The position numbers were made by a program, and so were the translations under genes. Below, in pieces: positions 7,432-16,066 of a stretch of 64,000 nt of DNA. The stretch lies in NCBI RefSeq assembly GCF_900115665.1, contig NZ_FOXH01000007.1, positions 195,791 through 259,790 of the forward strand. Direction: 5' to 3'. How positions within the stretch are numbered: position 1 is the first letter of the stretch; every line of letters begins with the position of its first letter. Under the pieces are notes generated by a model. That model was not told where the DNA came from. It saw only the letters and a program-made list of their open reading frames with translations, and made no database searches. The DNA comes from Pseudarcicella hirudinis (GTDB lineage: Bacteria; Bacteroidota; Bacteroidia; Cytophagales; Spirosomataceae).

Positions 7432-7563
7432 TTTTCCTTTATTGATTTAAAAATTGGTTTTTAATTAATCTTTCCTGACTCCTTCATTAAAATTGACCCC
7501 TGGCTTAATCTGATAGTCAGGCTTTCGCTGTTAGTTTATTTTAATAACAAATCCATACTTTTT

Positions 7564-8451
7564 ATGAAAAAAATTACTCTCGTTCTGCTGATACTTGGCC
7601 TGCTGATTTCAGGTAGAACAAACGCTCAGGAAGCTAAAAAAGACACGAGTTACTGGAAAAAAACAACCCAGATGGGATTGACATTTAGTAATTCCGGATA
7701 CATTAACTGGGTTCCGGGATCACAAACTTCAACAGCTCTTAATTTATTTTTCAATACCAAAGGTGAATATAATAAAGATGTCTGGAGCTGGGTAAATGAT
7801 TTTCAGTCGCAGTTTGGTTTTATAGCAAATGAGTCCGGACTCAGAAAAAGTTTTGACCGGATATTCTTTGACAGCAAAGTCGGAAGAAAACTCTCTGATA
7901 AATGGCTGCTTGTAGGAGATCTGAACTTTCAGTCACAATTCGCAAACGGGTTTAAATATGGCCAGGACAAAAGCGGAATAAATACCCAGACATTAATTTC
8001 CGGTTTATTTGCTCCTGCCTATATCACAGAAGCAATAGGTCTTGAATGGAAACCAAAGACTTATTTTAACATGGTTTTTTCTCCGTTAACTATGCGTCAG
8101 ACTATCGTAGCAAATAAAGATGTCTTTCTAGCTGATACAACGGGAAAAATTCTTCCCGCCTATGGAGTTGCGCCAGGTAATACTATAAAAAACGAAGTAG
8201 GTTTACTGCAGATCGTTTCAACTTTTGATAAGGATATCATGACAAATGTGAATCTGAAACTCAGACACCAGATGTTTATCAGTTATGATAATATTCCTGC
8301 CATTTATAACAGATTAGATGCCAAAGTTGCTGCGAAAATAAACAAGTATTTAAGTGCAACAGTAGATTTTATTATCCTGTATGATCAAACCCAAAGTTAT
8401 CATATTCAGGAACTCCATAATTTCGGAATCGGGTTCCTTTATACCCTGTAA
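7564..8451 (+). CDS. DUF3078 family exported protein
   Basis: The protein has a signal peptide (MKKITLVLLILGLLISGRTNAQ) and a body of repeated amphipathic strands rich in aromatic residues (TQMGLTFSNSGYINWVPGSQTSTALNLFFNTKGEY...). It ends in LHNFGIGFLYTL, consistent with an outer-membrane beta-barrel. This matches DUF3078, a Bacteroidota family with no established function. The 295 residues are a normal length. It lies between the MscS-like and MscL genes in the same direction; the 132-base gap before it holds no clear promoter. Its link to osmotic stress rests on neighbourhood only. Confidence 0.8.
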   Translation: MKKITLVLLILGLLISGRTNAQEAKKDTSYWKKTTQMGLTFSNSGYINWVPGSQTSTALNLFFNTKGEYNKDVWSWVNDFQSQFGFIANESGLRKSFDRIFFDSKVGRKLSDKWLLVGDLNFQSQFANGFKYGQDKSGINTQTLISGLFAPAYITEAIGLEWKPKTYFNMVFSPLTMRQTIVANKDVFLADTTGKILPAYGVAPGNTIKNEVGLLQIVSTFDKDIMTNVNLKLRHQMFISYDNIPAIYNRLDAKVAAKINKYLSATVDFIILYDQTQSYHIQELHNFGIGFLYTL

Positions 8452-8554
8452 AAGTGGTAAAATTTGCTTTTTCGGGAAAGTTTCATGAAAATTACAAAAC
8501 AATAAATACTGTTCATCCTAATCTTTTCTTTTCACTGATAGACCAATCAAAACT

Positions 8555-8881
8555 ATGTTTAAAGAATTTAAAGCATTTATTGCCCAGGGCAATGTACTGG
8601 ATTTAGCAGTCGGTGTTATCATCGGAGCTGCTTTTGGTAAAATTACCACCTCCCTTGTTGATGATATCATCATGCCGGTTGTAGGATTAATTACCAACGG
8701 AGGCATCAATACCAAAGGAGGTATTATCTTAAAAGCGGCAGAAGGAAGCACTCCTGCTATTGTTCTTAATTATGGAAATTTTCTGGGAGTAATTATCAAT
8801 TTTCTCATTATAGCTTATGTAGTTTTCCTGATTGTAAAGGCTGCTAATGCTATGGGGTTATCGGAGAAAAAAGCAGAATAA
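8555..8881 (+). CDS. mscL: Large-conductance mechanosensitive channel MscL
   Basis: MscL is the high-threshold emergency valve of the inner membrane, a homopentamer. The N-terminal sequence MFKEFKAFIAQGNVLDLAVGVIIGAAFGKITTSLVDDIIMPVVGLI is the conserved S1 helix and first membrane segment. The second segment is FLGVIINFLIIAYVVFLIVKA. At 108 residues it is shorter than E. coli MscL (136) because the periplasmic loop and cytoplasmic helix are reduced. Two mechanosensitive channels behind one ECF sigma factor suggest a tension-response cluster. A strong terminator follows. Confidence 0.96.
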   Translation: MFKEFKAFIAQGNVLDLAVGVIIGAAFGKITTSLVDDIIMPVVGLITNGGINTKGGIILKAAEGSTPAIVLNYGNFLGVIINFLIIAYVVFLIVKAANAMGLSEKKAE

Positions 8882-8890
8882 TTTATCTTT

Positions 8891-8930
8891 TAACCCTCCC
8901 CGAATGGCCTTCCGGGAGGGTTAGTTTTTA
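8891..8930 (+). terminator. Terminator after mscL
   Basis: TAACCCTCCC (8891-8900) pairs with GGGAGGGTTA (8914-8923), followed by GTTTTTA. It ends the sigma factor-channel unit. The remaining bases to 9158 hold no gene and no clear promoter for murD. Confidence 0.85.
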
Positions 8931-9158
8931 CCCCCTTTCTCCTCCGCTTCTTTCCCTCTCTCCTGCAAAATCCGGCAATTGATTTTTTTTGTACTGCTTG
9001 CCTCCTCACTAAATAACAATTCTCCTAAAAATTATACCAATTCAATCTTTTTCTCGCCAAAAACCACTTAAGAGTTTAACTTTTTGGTTAATTTGTGTCA
9101 GCAATTTCAAGCATACATTCAGATAACATTTGTCGGTTATCACTAAACAGACTATTTA

Positions 9159-10502
9159 ATGAGTAAAATTGTAATCCTGGGTGGTGGGGAAAGTGGTGTT
9201 GGCGCTGCTCTACTTGCAAAGGCAAAAGGACATGAAGTATTCCTTTCCGACAAAGGGGTTCTGGAAGAATCTTATAAAGAGATATTACAAAAAAATGAAA
9301 TCCCGTTTGAAGAAGGGCAGCATAACGAAGAATGGATTTTAGATGCCGATGAAGTGATAAAAAGCCCGGGAATTCCTGATAAAGTGGAATTAATTAAGAA
9401 ATTGAAATCGCTGAAAAAGCCCATCATTTCTGAAATTGAATTTGCTTACAGGTACACCAGCGCTAAAATTGTAGCAATAACCGGAAGTAATGGAAAAACA
9501 ACCACCACACTCCTTACTTATCACCTTCTTAAACAAGCAGGATTGAAAGTTGGATTAGCCGGAAATATCGGGGAAAGTTTCGCCAAGCAGGTTATTGAAG
9601 ACAACTTTGATTATTATGTTCTGGAGTTAAGCAGTTTTCAATTGGATAACTGTTATGATTTCAAAGCTGATGTTGCTATTCTGTTAAATATTACCCCGGA
9701 TCATTTAGACCGATACAATTACGTTTTTCAGAATTATATTGATTCCAAATTCAGAATTCTGCAAAATATGACAGTTGCCGATGATTTTATTTTCTATCAG
9801 GAAAGTAATACTTTGGTTGAGGAATTAAACAAAAAACAATTTCCGGTTAATTACCTGCCTGTTTCACTGGTAAAAGAGGTTTCAGAAGGAGCATTTTTGA
9901 AAGATGGATTTCTACATGTAAACTATAAGGGCTCTGATTTAACAATTGCGTTGGAAAATCTTCCCCTGAAAGGCTCTCATAATGCGATAAATGCCATGTC
10001 TGCTATGTTAGCATCTAAATCTCTGGGAATTGATAATGAAGCCATAAAACGAGGCCTTACCACCTTTCAAAATGCCGAACACCGTCTTGAACCGGTAGCT
10101 GATATAAAAGGTGTAAAATATATTAACGATTCCAAAGCAACCAATGTCGACTCCGTTTTTTATGCTTTAGGAAGTTTCGATGATCCAATCATTCTGATTA
10201 TGGGTGGCGTGGATAAAGGCAATGATTACAGACAGATTGAAGACCTTGTCAGGGAAAAAGTAAAGGCTTTGATCTGTATGGGGAAAGATAACCACAAACT
10301 CATTCATTTCTTCGAAAATATTGTACCATTGATTTTCGATGTTGATAGTATTGAGAAAGCCGTTCAGTTAAGCTCGGATCTGAGTGAATCCGGAGACGTC
10401 GTGCTATTGTCCCCGGCCTGTGCAAGCTTTGATCTCTTCAAAAATTACGAAGACCGCGGACATCAGTTTAAGAGTAACGTTTTAAAACTGATTACGGATT
10501 AA
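9159..10502 (+). CDS. murD: UDP-N-acetylmuramoylalanine-D-glutamate ligase
   Basis: MurD adds D-glutamate to UDP-MurNAc-L-Ala in the cytoplasm. The 447 residues comprise a Rossmann N-domain (MSKIVILGGGESGVGAALLAKAKGHEV), the Mur ligase ATP-binding loop GSNGKTTTT near residues 108-116, the central-domain motif LLNITPDHLDRYNY, and the C-terminal domain with EHRLEPV and NDSKATNVDS. It opens the division cluster here. The genes usually upstream of it (mraZ, mraW, ftsL, ftsI, murE, mraY) are not next to it, so the dcw cluster is split in this genome. Confidence 0.97.
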   Translation: MSKIVILGGGESGVGAALLAKAKGHEVFLSDKGVLEESYKEILQKNEIPFEEGQHNEEWILDADEVIKSPGIPDKVELIKKLKSLKKPIISEIEFAYRYTSAKIVAITGSNGKTTTTLLTYHLLKQAGLKVGLAGNIGESFAKQVIEDNFDYYVLELSSFQLDNCYDFKADVAILLNITPDHLDRYNYVFQNYIDSKFRILQNMTVADDFIFYQESNTLVEELNKKQFPVNYLPVSLVKEVSEGAFLKDGFLHVNYKGSDLTIALENLPLKGSHNAINAMSAMLASKSLGIDNEAIKRGLTTFQNAEHRLEPVADIKGVKYINDSKATNVDSVFYALGSFDDPIILIMGGVDKGNDYRQIEDLVREKVKALICMGKDNHKLIHFFENIVPLIFDVDSIEKAVQLSSDLSESGDVVLLSPACASFDLFKNYEDRGHQFKSNVLKLITD

Positions 10503-10574
10503 GATAAATTACAATTCTGATTTATCCATTTTGACCATTTGCTATTTTATAAAGACAATTATTAACTATTCACA

Positions 10575-11732
10575 ATGACGACCTGGCTCAGACAAAACCT
10601 CAAGGGAGATTACCAAATCTGGACGATTGTGGCTTTGTTATCTCTCATTAGTGTTGTTGTTGTATTCAGTGCAACAGGCAGATATGCCATTACTTCCGGA
10701 AGCGGCACCCTGTCATTTCTGTTCAAACATAGCTCACTGGTCATAGCTGCGCTGATTGCCATGTGGTCTTTTCACAGAATAGATTATCATTACTTTTCAA
10801 GAATTTCAGGGTTTGGAGTACTTGTTTCAATTGTTCTGCTGATTTACACTTACAAATTCGGGGTTTCTATCAATGATGCCCGTCGCTGGGTTCGTCTGCC
10901 ACTTATCGGAATGACATTTATGCCTTCCGATCTGGCAAAATTATCCTTAATAACCAATCTGGCAGGAATGCTGGCCAGAAGGCAGCATCTGGCAAAAGCA
11001 GAATATAAATTCACGGAATTACTTCCGATGGTTTTGAAAATTGTAATTGTTTGTGCCTGTATTTCATTAACCAACGTTTCTACAGCCGTCCTTCTTTTTG
11101 CAACCTGTTTTTTACTGATGTTTTTTGGAAGGGTTCCCACACAATACCTCGTAATGTCGGTTATGGGAATCATATTTGCCGCAATTATTTTAGTGATGAC
11201 GGGTACAGGAAGCAGGATTGAGACAGCGAGAAACAGGATAAACAATTATATTTCCGGTATAAAAGGTACCAAAAAGAAAGATGCGGCAAAGGACGAGGAT
11301 TATCAGATTGAGAGAAGTTTCTATGCCATTGCCAATGGAGCAGGACTTGGAAAAGGGCCTGGAAAAAGCCAGCAGCGGTATTTTCTTTCTCAGGCTGATT
11401 CCGATTTCGTTTATGCCATCATTATCGAAGAATGGGGACCGCTTGGGGGGATAACCGTTTTAGGATTATATCTCTGGTTTTTGTATAGAGGTATGAAGGC
11501 AGTAGATAGCAGCGGCAGGGCCTTCGGTGGCTTACTCTCTGCAGGCTTAACCTTCAGCCTGGTCATTCAGGCGCTCGTAAATATGGGTGTTGCCACAGGT
11601 CTGGGACCGGTTACAGGCCAACCCCTCCCCTTACTGAGTATGGGAGGAAGTTCCCTGATTTTTACCGGAATAACAGTTGGTATTATTATCTCAGTAAGCC
11701 GGGATAAAGTAAAAGATTCTGTATTGAAATAA
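10575..11732 (+). CDS. ftsW: Septal peptidoglycan glycosyltransferase FtsW (SEDS family)
   Basis: FtsW polymerises lipid II at the division septum with its partner PBP. The 385-residue protein has about ten membrane segments. Recognisable SEDS segments are SVVVVFSATGRYA near the N-terminus, NDARRWVRLPLIGMTFMPSDLAKLSLI, the GLGKGPGKSQQRYFLSQADSDFVYAIIIEEWG loop, and PVTGQPLPLLSMGGSSLIF near the end. Placement between murD and murG supports FtsW over the elongation paralogue RodA. It starts 72 bases after murD. Confidence 0.96.
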   Translation: MTTWLRQNLKGDYQIWTIVALLSLISVVVVFSATGRYAITSGSGTLSFLFKHSSLVIAALIAMWSFHRIDYHYFSRISGFGVLVSIVLLIYTYKFGVSINDARRWVRLPLIGMTFMPSDLAKLSLITNLAGMLARRQHLAKAEYKFTELLPMVLKIVIVCACISLTNVSTAVLLFATCFLLMFFGRVPTQYLVMSVMGIIFAAIILVMTGTGSRIETARNRINNYISGIKGTKKKDAAKDEDYQIERSFYAIANGAGLGKGPGKSQQRYFLSQADSDFVYAIIIEEWGPLGGITVLGLYLWFLYRGMKAVDSSGRAFGGLLSAGLTFSLVIQALVNMGVATGLGPVTGQPLPLLSMGGSSLIFTGITVGIIISVSRDKVKDSVLK

Positions 11733-11766
11733 ATAACACACAATTATAAAGAAAGTACTCCGGTGG

Positions 11767-11852
11767 ATTTCTGATAAATGATGTGAGGATAAGAAAGAAG
11801 CTTCTACTGAAAACTTATTTCTTATCTGCTGAATCAATATTTTATCAGAAAT
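11767..11852 (+). promoter_or_regulatory. Nested inverted repeats between ftsW and murG
   Basis: The outer arms are a perfect 12-bp inverted repeat (ATTTCTGATAAA 11767-11778 with TTTATCAGAAAT 11841-11852). Inside are perfect 9-bp arms (GATAAGAAA 11788-11796 with 11818-11826). The element fills most of the 166-base gap. There is no T-tract, so it is not a classical terminator. It may be a transcript-stability or murG-translation control structure, or a small repeat element. Confidence 0.55.
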
Positions 11853-11898
11853 GCCTGTGTAGATTTTACTCTTTCTTCGACATTAAATAAAAACTATC

Positions 11899-13002
11899 TT
11901 GAGAGCACCCAAAGTTATCATTTCTGGTGGTGGAACCGGCGGCCACATTTACCCGGCAATTGCCATTGCTAATGCGTTAAAGGAGATTAATCCTGAAATA
12001 GAAGTACTTTTTGTAGGAGCAGAAGGCAAAATGGAAATGGAAAAAGTTCCAAAAGCAGGATACCCGATTATCGGTCTTCCCATTGCAGGAATCAATCGTT
12101 CCAGCATGCTGGCTAATCTTTCTTTCCCGAGAAAGTTGATCACAAGTTATACCAGAGCCCGCAGGATTATCAAAGACTTCAAACCAGATGTGGCGATAGG
12201 CGTCGGAGGATATGCTTCAGGTCCTTTACTCCTTGCTGCTACAATGCTTGATATTCCTTTTTTGATCCAGGAACAAAACTCATACGCAGGGGTTACCAAC
12301 AAATTTCTGGCAAAAAATGCCAAAAAAATCTGTGTGGCTTATCCAAACATGGAAGCTTTTTTTCCTCAAAAGAAAATTAAAATAACCGGAAATCCGGTCC
12401 GTAAAGATATTCTGGAAGTACGTTCTAAAAGAAATCAGGCTTTGGCACATTTTGGACTCCAAAGTGATAAAAAGACCGTTTTGGTAATCGGTGGAAGTCA
12501 GGGTGCGAAAACAATTAATGAAGCCGTAGACGGTGGCCTGACCTCCTTGGTCAATGCCGGATATCAGGTTGTATGGCAAACCGGAAAGCTCTACATCGAA
12601 AGAGCCTTAAAGACCTCTGAGATTTTTAAGGGTCAGGTATATGCTTCTGACTTTATTTATGAAATGGATCTAGCTTACGCCATTGCAGATGTGGTAGTTT
12701 CAAGAGCTGGTGCGTTATCGGTTTCAGAACTTTGTCTTGCTGCCAAACCTGCAATTTTAGTTCCGCTTCCAACTGCCGCAGAAGATCATCAGACTAAAAA
12801 TGCCATGAGTCTGGTACAAAACCATGCCGCTATTCTGGTTAAAGACCAGAATGCCAGAGAAGAGTTAATCAAACAAACCATCAGTCTTCTCCAGGATACC
12901 GAAAAACAGGGAGAGTTGAGTACCAATATTTATCAATTGGCAAAACCTGATGCGGCAAGGGAAATTGCAGAAGAAGTATTGAAACTGGTGAAAAATCTAT
13001 AA
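11899..13002 (+). CDS. murG: Undecaprenyl-PP-MurNAc-pentapeptide N-acetylglucosaminyltransferase
   Basis: MurG transfers GlcNAc to lipid I, making lipid II at the inner face of the membrane. The 367-residue GT-B enzyme has the glycine-rich loop GGGTGGHIYPA at residues 10-20, DVAIGVGGYASGP, NSYAGVTNK, GGSQGAKTINEA and the C-terminal RAGALSVSEL and PLPTAAEDHQTKNA donor-binding motifs. The start is TTG at 11899 (MRAPKVIISGGG); no ATG lies upstream in frame near the conserved N-terminus. Translation may be tuned by the structured region just upstream. Confidence 0.97.
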   Translation: MRAPKVIISGGGTGGHIYPAIAIANALKEINPEIEVLFVGAEGKMEMEKVPKAGYPIIGLPIAGINRSSMLANLSFPRKLITSYTRARRIIKDFKPDVAIGVGGYASGPLLLAATMLDIPFLIQEQNSYAGVTNKFLAKNAKKICVAYPNMEAFFPQKKIKITGNPVRKDILEVRSKRNQALAHFGLQSDKKTVLVIGGSQGAKTINEAVDGGLTSLVNAGYQVVWQTGKLYIERALKTSEIFKGQVYASDFIYEMDLAYAIADVVVSRAGALSVSELCLAAKPAILVPLPTAAEDHQTKNAMSLVQNHAAILVKDQNAREELIKQTISLLQDTEKQGELSTNIYQLAKPDAAREIAEEVLKLVKNL

Positions 13003-13109
13003 TTTCTCTGAAATACAATTCCCTGATTCCTGACACTATTTTTTATTATTCGTCTGAGTTAAGAATAACTTGAATTTGATTTTGACAGTTACATGCAAAT
13101 TTTCAACAA

Positions 13110-13919
13110 ATGGAAAACTTATTATTAGCAAATCAGGTAGCGATTATTACAGGAGCCAGTTCAGGGATAGGCAAAGCCATTGCCATCGAGCTGGCTAAAA
13201 ACGGGGCATCTGTCGTAATTAATTATAACAGCAGCCGGGAAAGAGCCCTCGATACGCTTCATGAAGTGAAAGCAGAAGGAGGAAAAGGAATTATTGTAAA
13301 AGCAGATGTAAGCAAAGAGAAAGATATTCTCAGAATGTTTGATAAAACCCTGGAAACTTTCGGCAGACTCGACATCATGGTTGCCAATACAGGAATCCAG
13401 GTTGACTCACCTTTCCTCCAGATGTCAACTGACAGCTGGCAAAAAGTTATTGATACCAACCTGACCGGACAATTTATCTGCGCCAGGGAGGCTGCAAAGA
13501 TTTTTGTAAAACAGGTTCCTGATCCGGAGAAAACTGAAAAATCCATTGGGAAAATTATATGTATGAGTTCGGTACATGACATGATTCCCTGGGCCGGGCA
13601 TGTAAATTATGCCGCTTCAAAAGGAGGAATTCTAATGTTCATGAAATCTATTGCACAAGAATTAGCCCCTTTAAAAATCAGAGTAAATGCCATTAGTCCG
13701 GGAGCGATTCAAACACCTATCAATAAAAGTGTGTGGTCGGATCCTGCCAAAATGGACACTTTATTAGAATTAATTCCATACAGAAGAATCGGTAAACCGG
13801 AAGATGTAGCCAAAGCTGCGGCCTGGATTGTTTCAGACAATGCCGATTACATCACAGGAGAAACACTCTATATCGACGGTGGAATGATGCTTTATCCTGA
13901 ATTTGCAGACAATGGCTAG
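13110..13919 (+). CDS. Short-chain dehydrogenase/reductase, glucose-1-dehydrogenase type
   Basis: The protein has 269 residues with the full SDR set: TGASSGIGKAIA for NAD(P) binding, NTG (in place of NAG) near residue 92, the catalytic Ser in ICMSSVHD, YAASKGG as the YxxxK motif, and the late IDGGMMLYP segment. It is close to glucose 1-dehydrogenase and 3-oxoacyl-ACP reductase members of the family, but the substrate cannot be read from sequence. It lies between murG and murC, where it has no known part in wall synthesis. The C-terminal extension after GGMMLYPEF is short. Confidence 0.85.
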   Translation: MENLLLANQVAIITGASSGIGKAIAIELAKNGASVVINYNSSRERALDTLHEVKAEGGKGIIVKADVSKEKDILRMFDKTLETFGRLDIMVANTGIQVDSPFLQMSTDSWQKVIDTNLTGQFICAREAAKIFVKQVPDPEKTEKSIGKIICMSSVHDMIPWAGHVNYAASKGGILMFMKSIAQELAPLKIRVNAISPGAIQTPINKSVWSDPAKMDTLLELIPYRRIGKPEDVAKAAAWIVSDNADYITGETLYIDGGMMLYPEFADNG

Positions 13920-14051
13920 GAATAACACAGTCTTAGTTTTTCCTGATTTTCAATTCCGGTAAATAAAATTTTTCAAAAAATATCGAATATATTCACAAAA
14001 CCGTCCAAAGATTGCCTATTTTGGATGGTTAAGAAAGAATCAGATGCTATA

Positions 14052-14519
14052 ATGGGATTGGAGATAGAAAGAAAATATCTGGTAAAACATGACCTGTGGA
14101 AAGCTCTTTTTAAACCTCAGGGTGTAAATTACCGGCAAGGATATTTATTGTCGGACAAGGAAAAGACAATCAGAGTCAGAGCAACCGATTTACATGGTTT
14201 TATTACCATCAAAGGTAAAACAACCGGGCTCAGCCGACTGGAATATGAATATCAGATTCCATTGTCAGAAGCCATTGAGTTACTGGATACTTTTACTCAG
14301 AATAATATTGACAAAATAAGGTATAAAATTGATTTTGAAGGTAAAATCTGGGAAATTGATGTATTTTCAGGAGCCAATGAAGGCCTTATTGTAGCGGAAA
14401 TTGAATTAGAATCGGAGTCAGAAAAATATCTTATCCCTGAATGGGTAGATACGGAAGTAACCCATGACAAAAGATATTACAATTCAAATTTGTCTGAAAC
14501 ACCCTTTAAAAACTGGTAA
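14052..14519 (+). CDS. CYTH domain protein, triphosphate tunnel metalloenzyme
   Basis: CYTH proteins hydrolyse triphosphates (inorganic triphosphate, ATP or thiamine triphosphate) in a beta tunnel with Mg2+. The start chosen is ATG 14052, giving MGLEIERKYLVK with the diagnostic ExExK at the N-terminus; an in-frame ATG at 14025 would add nine residues. Further tunnel residues are visible in TIRVRATD, FITIKGKT and the acidic IVAEIELESE. The length, 155 residues, is normal for the bacterial form. It sits between the SDR and murC in the same direction and is an unexpected member of a division cluster. Confidence 0.88.
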   Translation: MGLEIERKYLVKHDLWKALFKPQGVNYRQGYLLSDKEKTIRVRATDLHGFITIKGKTTGLSRLEYEYQIPLSEAIELLDTFTQNNIDKIRYKIDFEGKIWEIDVFSGANEGLIVAEIELESESEKYLIPEWVDTEVTHDKRYYNSNLSETPFKNW

Positions 14520-14602
14520 TTTTCAGGAAAAATCCCGGAAAAGGGTTCCTCCCTGTCAAAATCTGCGGAACACCAACTGAAGTTACTCAAACCATTAAAC
14601 AA

Positions 14603-15973
14603 GTGAATTTAAAAGAATTAAAATACATTTATTTTTTAGGAATCGGAGGGATAGGAATGTCAGCTATCGCAAGATGGTTTATCGCAAATGGTTATCAGCT
14701 TGCAGGGTATGACAAAACCGCCACTCCTTTAACGGATGCCTTAAAAGCAGAAGGTATTCCTGTACACTTTGAGGATGATATTTCTCTGATTCCTGAAGCA
14801 TTTTTACAGAACCCTGCTCAGACACTTGTGGTTTATACTCCGGCCATTCCCAAAAACCACCGGGAGTACAACTTTCTGATTGACAATGGGTTTACTTTAA
14901 TGAAACGTTCCCAGGTTTTGGGTTTACTTACCCGGAATATGTTTACCGTTGCTGTAGCCGGAACACATGGTAAAACAACTACTTCTTCGATGGTTGCACA
15001 TATCCTGAAAAACGGAGGGAAAAATGTGACCGCATTTTTAGGAGGAATTACCCAGAATTACGGTACCAATTTCCTCCTGAATGAAGGAATGAATGAGATA
15101 ATGTGTGTAGTTGAGGCAGATGAATTTGACCGCTCCTTTCTGACCCTGTTTCCTGATTTAGCAATTGTAACCTCTACTGATGCAGATCACCTGGATATTT
15201 ACGGAGATCATGATCATGTTCTCAAATCCTTTCAGATGTTTGTAGGACAGATCAAACCTGGCGGAAAGCTATATCAGAGAGAAGGGCTTCATCTTCAGGC
15301 CTATACAAACAATGAAACCAAAGAATTCTCGTTAAACAACGGAGATTTCCATGCTGAAAACCTGAGAATTGAAAATGCAGAAATGATTTTTGACATTGTT
15401 TATCCGGATGGGAAAATCACGGATGTTTCAATGCTCATTCCCGGATTTCACAATGTAGAAAATGCCCTGGCAGCTACAGCTGTTGCCTTACAGGCAGGCG
15501 TTTCTCCGGAAAAAGTAAAAGAAGGAATTTGTACATTCAAAGGCGTAAAACGTCGTTTTGAATATCATGTAAGAAATAAAGATGTGGTTTATATCGATGA
15601 TTATGCCCATCACCCAACTGAAATTCAGGCGTTCTTATCTTCTGTTAAAGCACTTTATCCGAATCGTAAACTGACTGCCATTTTTCAGCCGCATTTATTC
15701 TCAAGAACAAATGATTTCCAGGATGGATTTGCTGAAAGCCTGGATCTGGCCGACGATTTGTTATTACTGGATATTTATCCGGCCAGAGAATTACCAATGG
15801 AAGGGGTTACTTCTCAGATAATTTTTGATAAAATGAAACTGAAAGATAAAGTTATTTGTAGCAAAGAAGAAGTATTAAATCTGTTAACGCAGAAAAAACC
15901 GGAGCTTGTGGTGACAATCGGAGCCGGCGATATAGATACCTTAATTCCGAAAATTAAGGGTTTGTTAAATTAA
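14603..15973 (+). CDS. murC: UDP-N-acetylmuramate-L-alanine ligase
   Basis: MurC adds L-alanine to UDP-MurNAc, the first amino acid of the stem peptide. The 456 residues include the N-terminal FLGIGGIGMSAIARWF nucleotide-binding motif, the Mur ligase ATP loop GTHGKTTTSSMVAHIL at about residues 119-134, VEADEFDRSFL, STDADHLDIY, and the C-terminal RRFEYH and YIDDYAHHPTEI. The start is GTG at 14603. Mpl would be longer and would lack the MurC start GIGGIGMS in this context. It is followed by ftsQ and ftsA as in classical dcw clusters. Confidence 0.97.
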   Translation: MNLKELKYIYFLGIGGIGMSAIARWFIANGYQLAGYDKTATPLTDALKAEGIPVHFEDDISLIPEAFLQNPAQTLVVYTPAIPKNHREYNFLIDNGFTLMKRSQVLGLLTRNMFTVAVAGTHGKTTTSSMVAHILKNGGKNVTAFLGGITQNYGTNFLLNEGMNEIMCVVEADEFDRSFLTLFPDLAIVTSTDADHLDIYGDHDHVLKSFQMFVGQIKPGGKLYQREGLHLQAYTNNETKEFSLNNGDFHAENLRIENAEMIFDIVYPDGKITDVSMLIPGFHNVENALAATAVALQAGVSPEKVKEGICTFKGVKRRFEYHVRNKDVVYIDDYAHHPTEIQAFLSSVKALYPNRKLTAIFQPHLFSRTNDFQDGFAESLDLADDLLLLDIYPARELPMEGVTSQIIFDKMKLKDKVICSKEEVLNLLTQKKPELVVTIGAGDIDTLIPKIKGLLN

Positions 15974-16066
15974 ACTGATAATAATTCCTTCTGAATGATA
16001 AGGAAAAAATGCTAAATTCGTGTATATTTTCCAAAAATTCTGAACTTTGCCTTATTTTGAGAAGTT

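Noticed and set aside
7444..7475. Terminator after the MscS-like gene
   Set aside because: A TTAAAAA/TTTTTAA pairing exists, but it is short and purely A/T, so continued transcription into the DUF3078 gene cannot be excluded.
13110..14519. The SDR-CYTH pair as a mobile insertion
   Set aside because: No direct repeats, integrase or unusual base composition were seen at its borders, and both genes run with the cluster.
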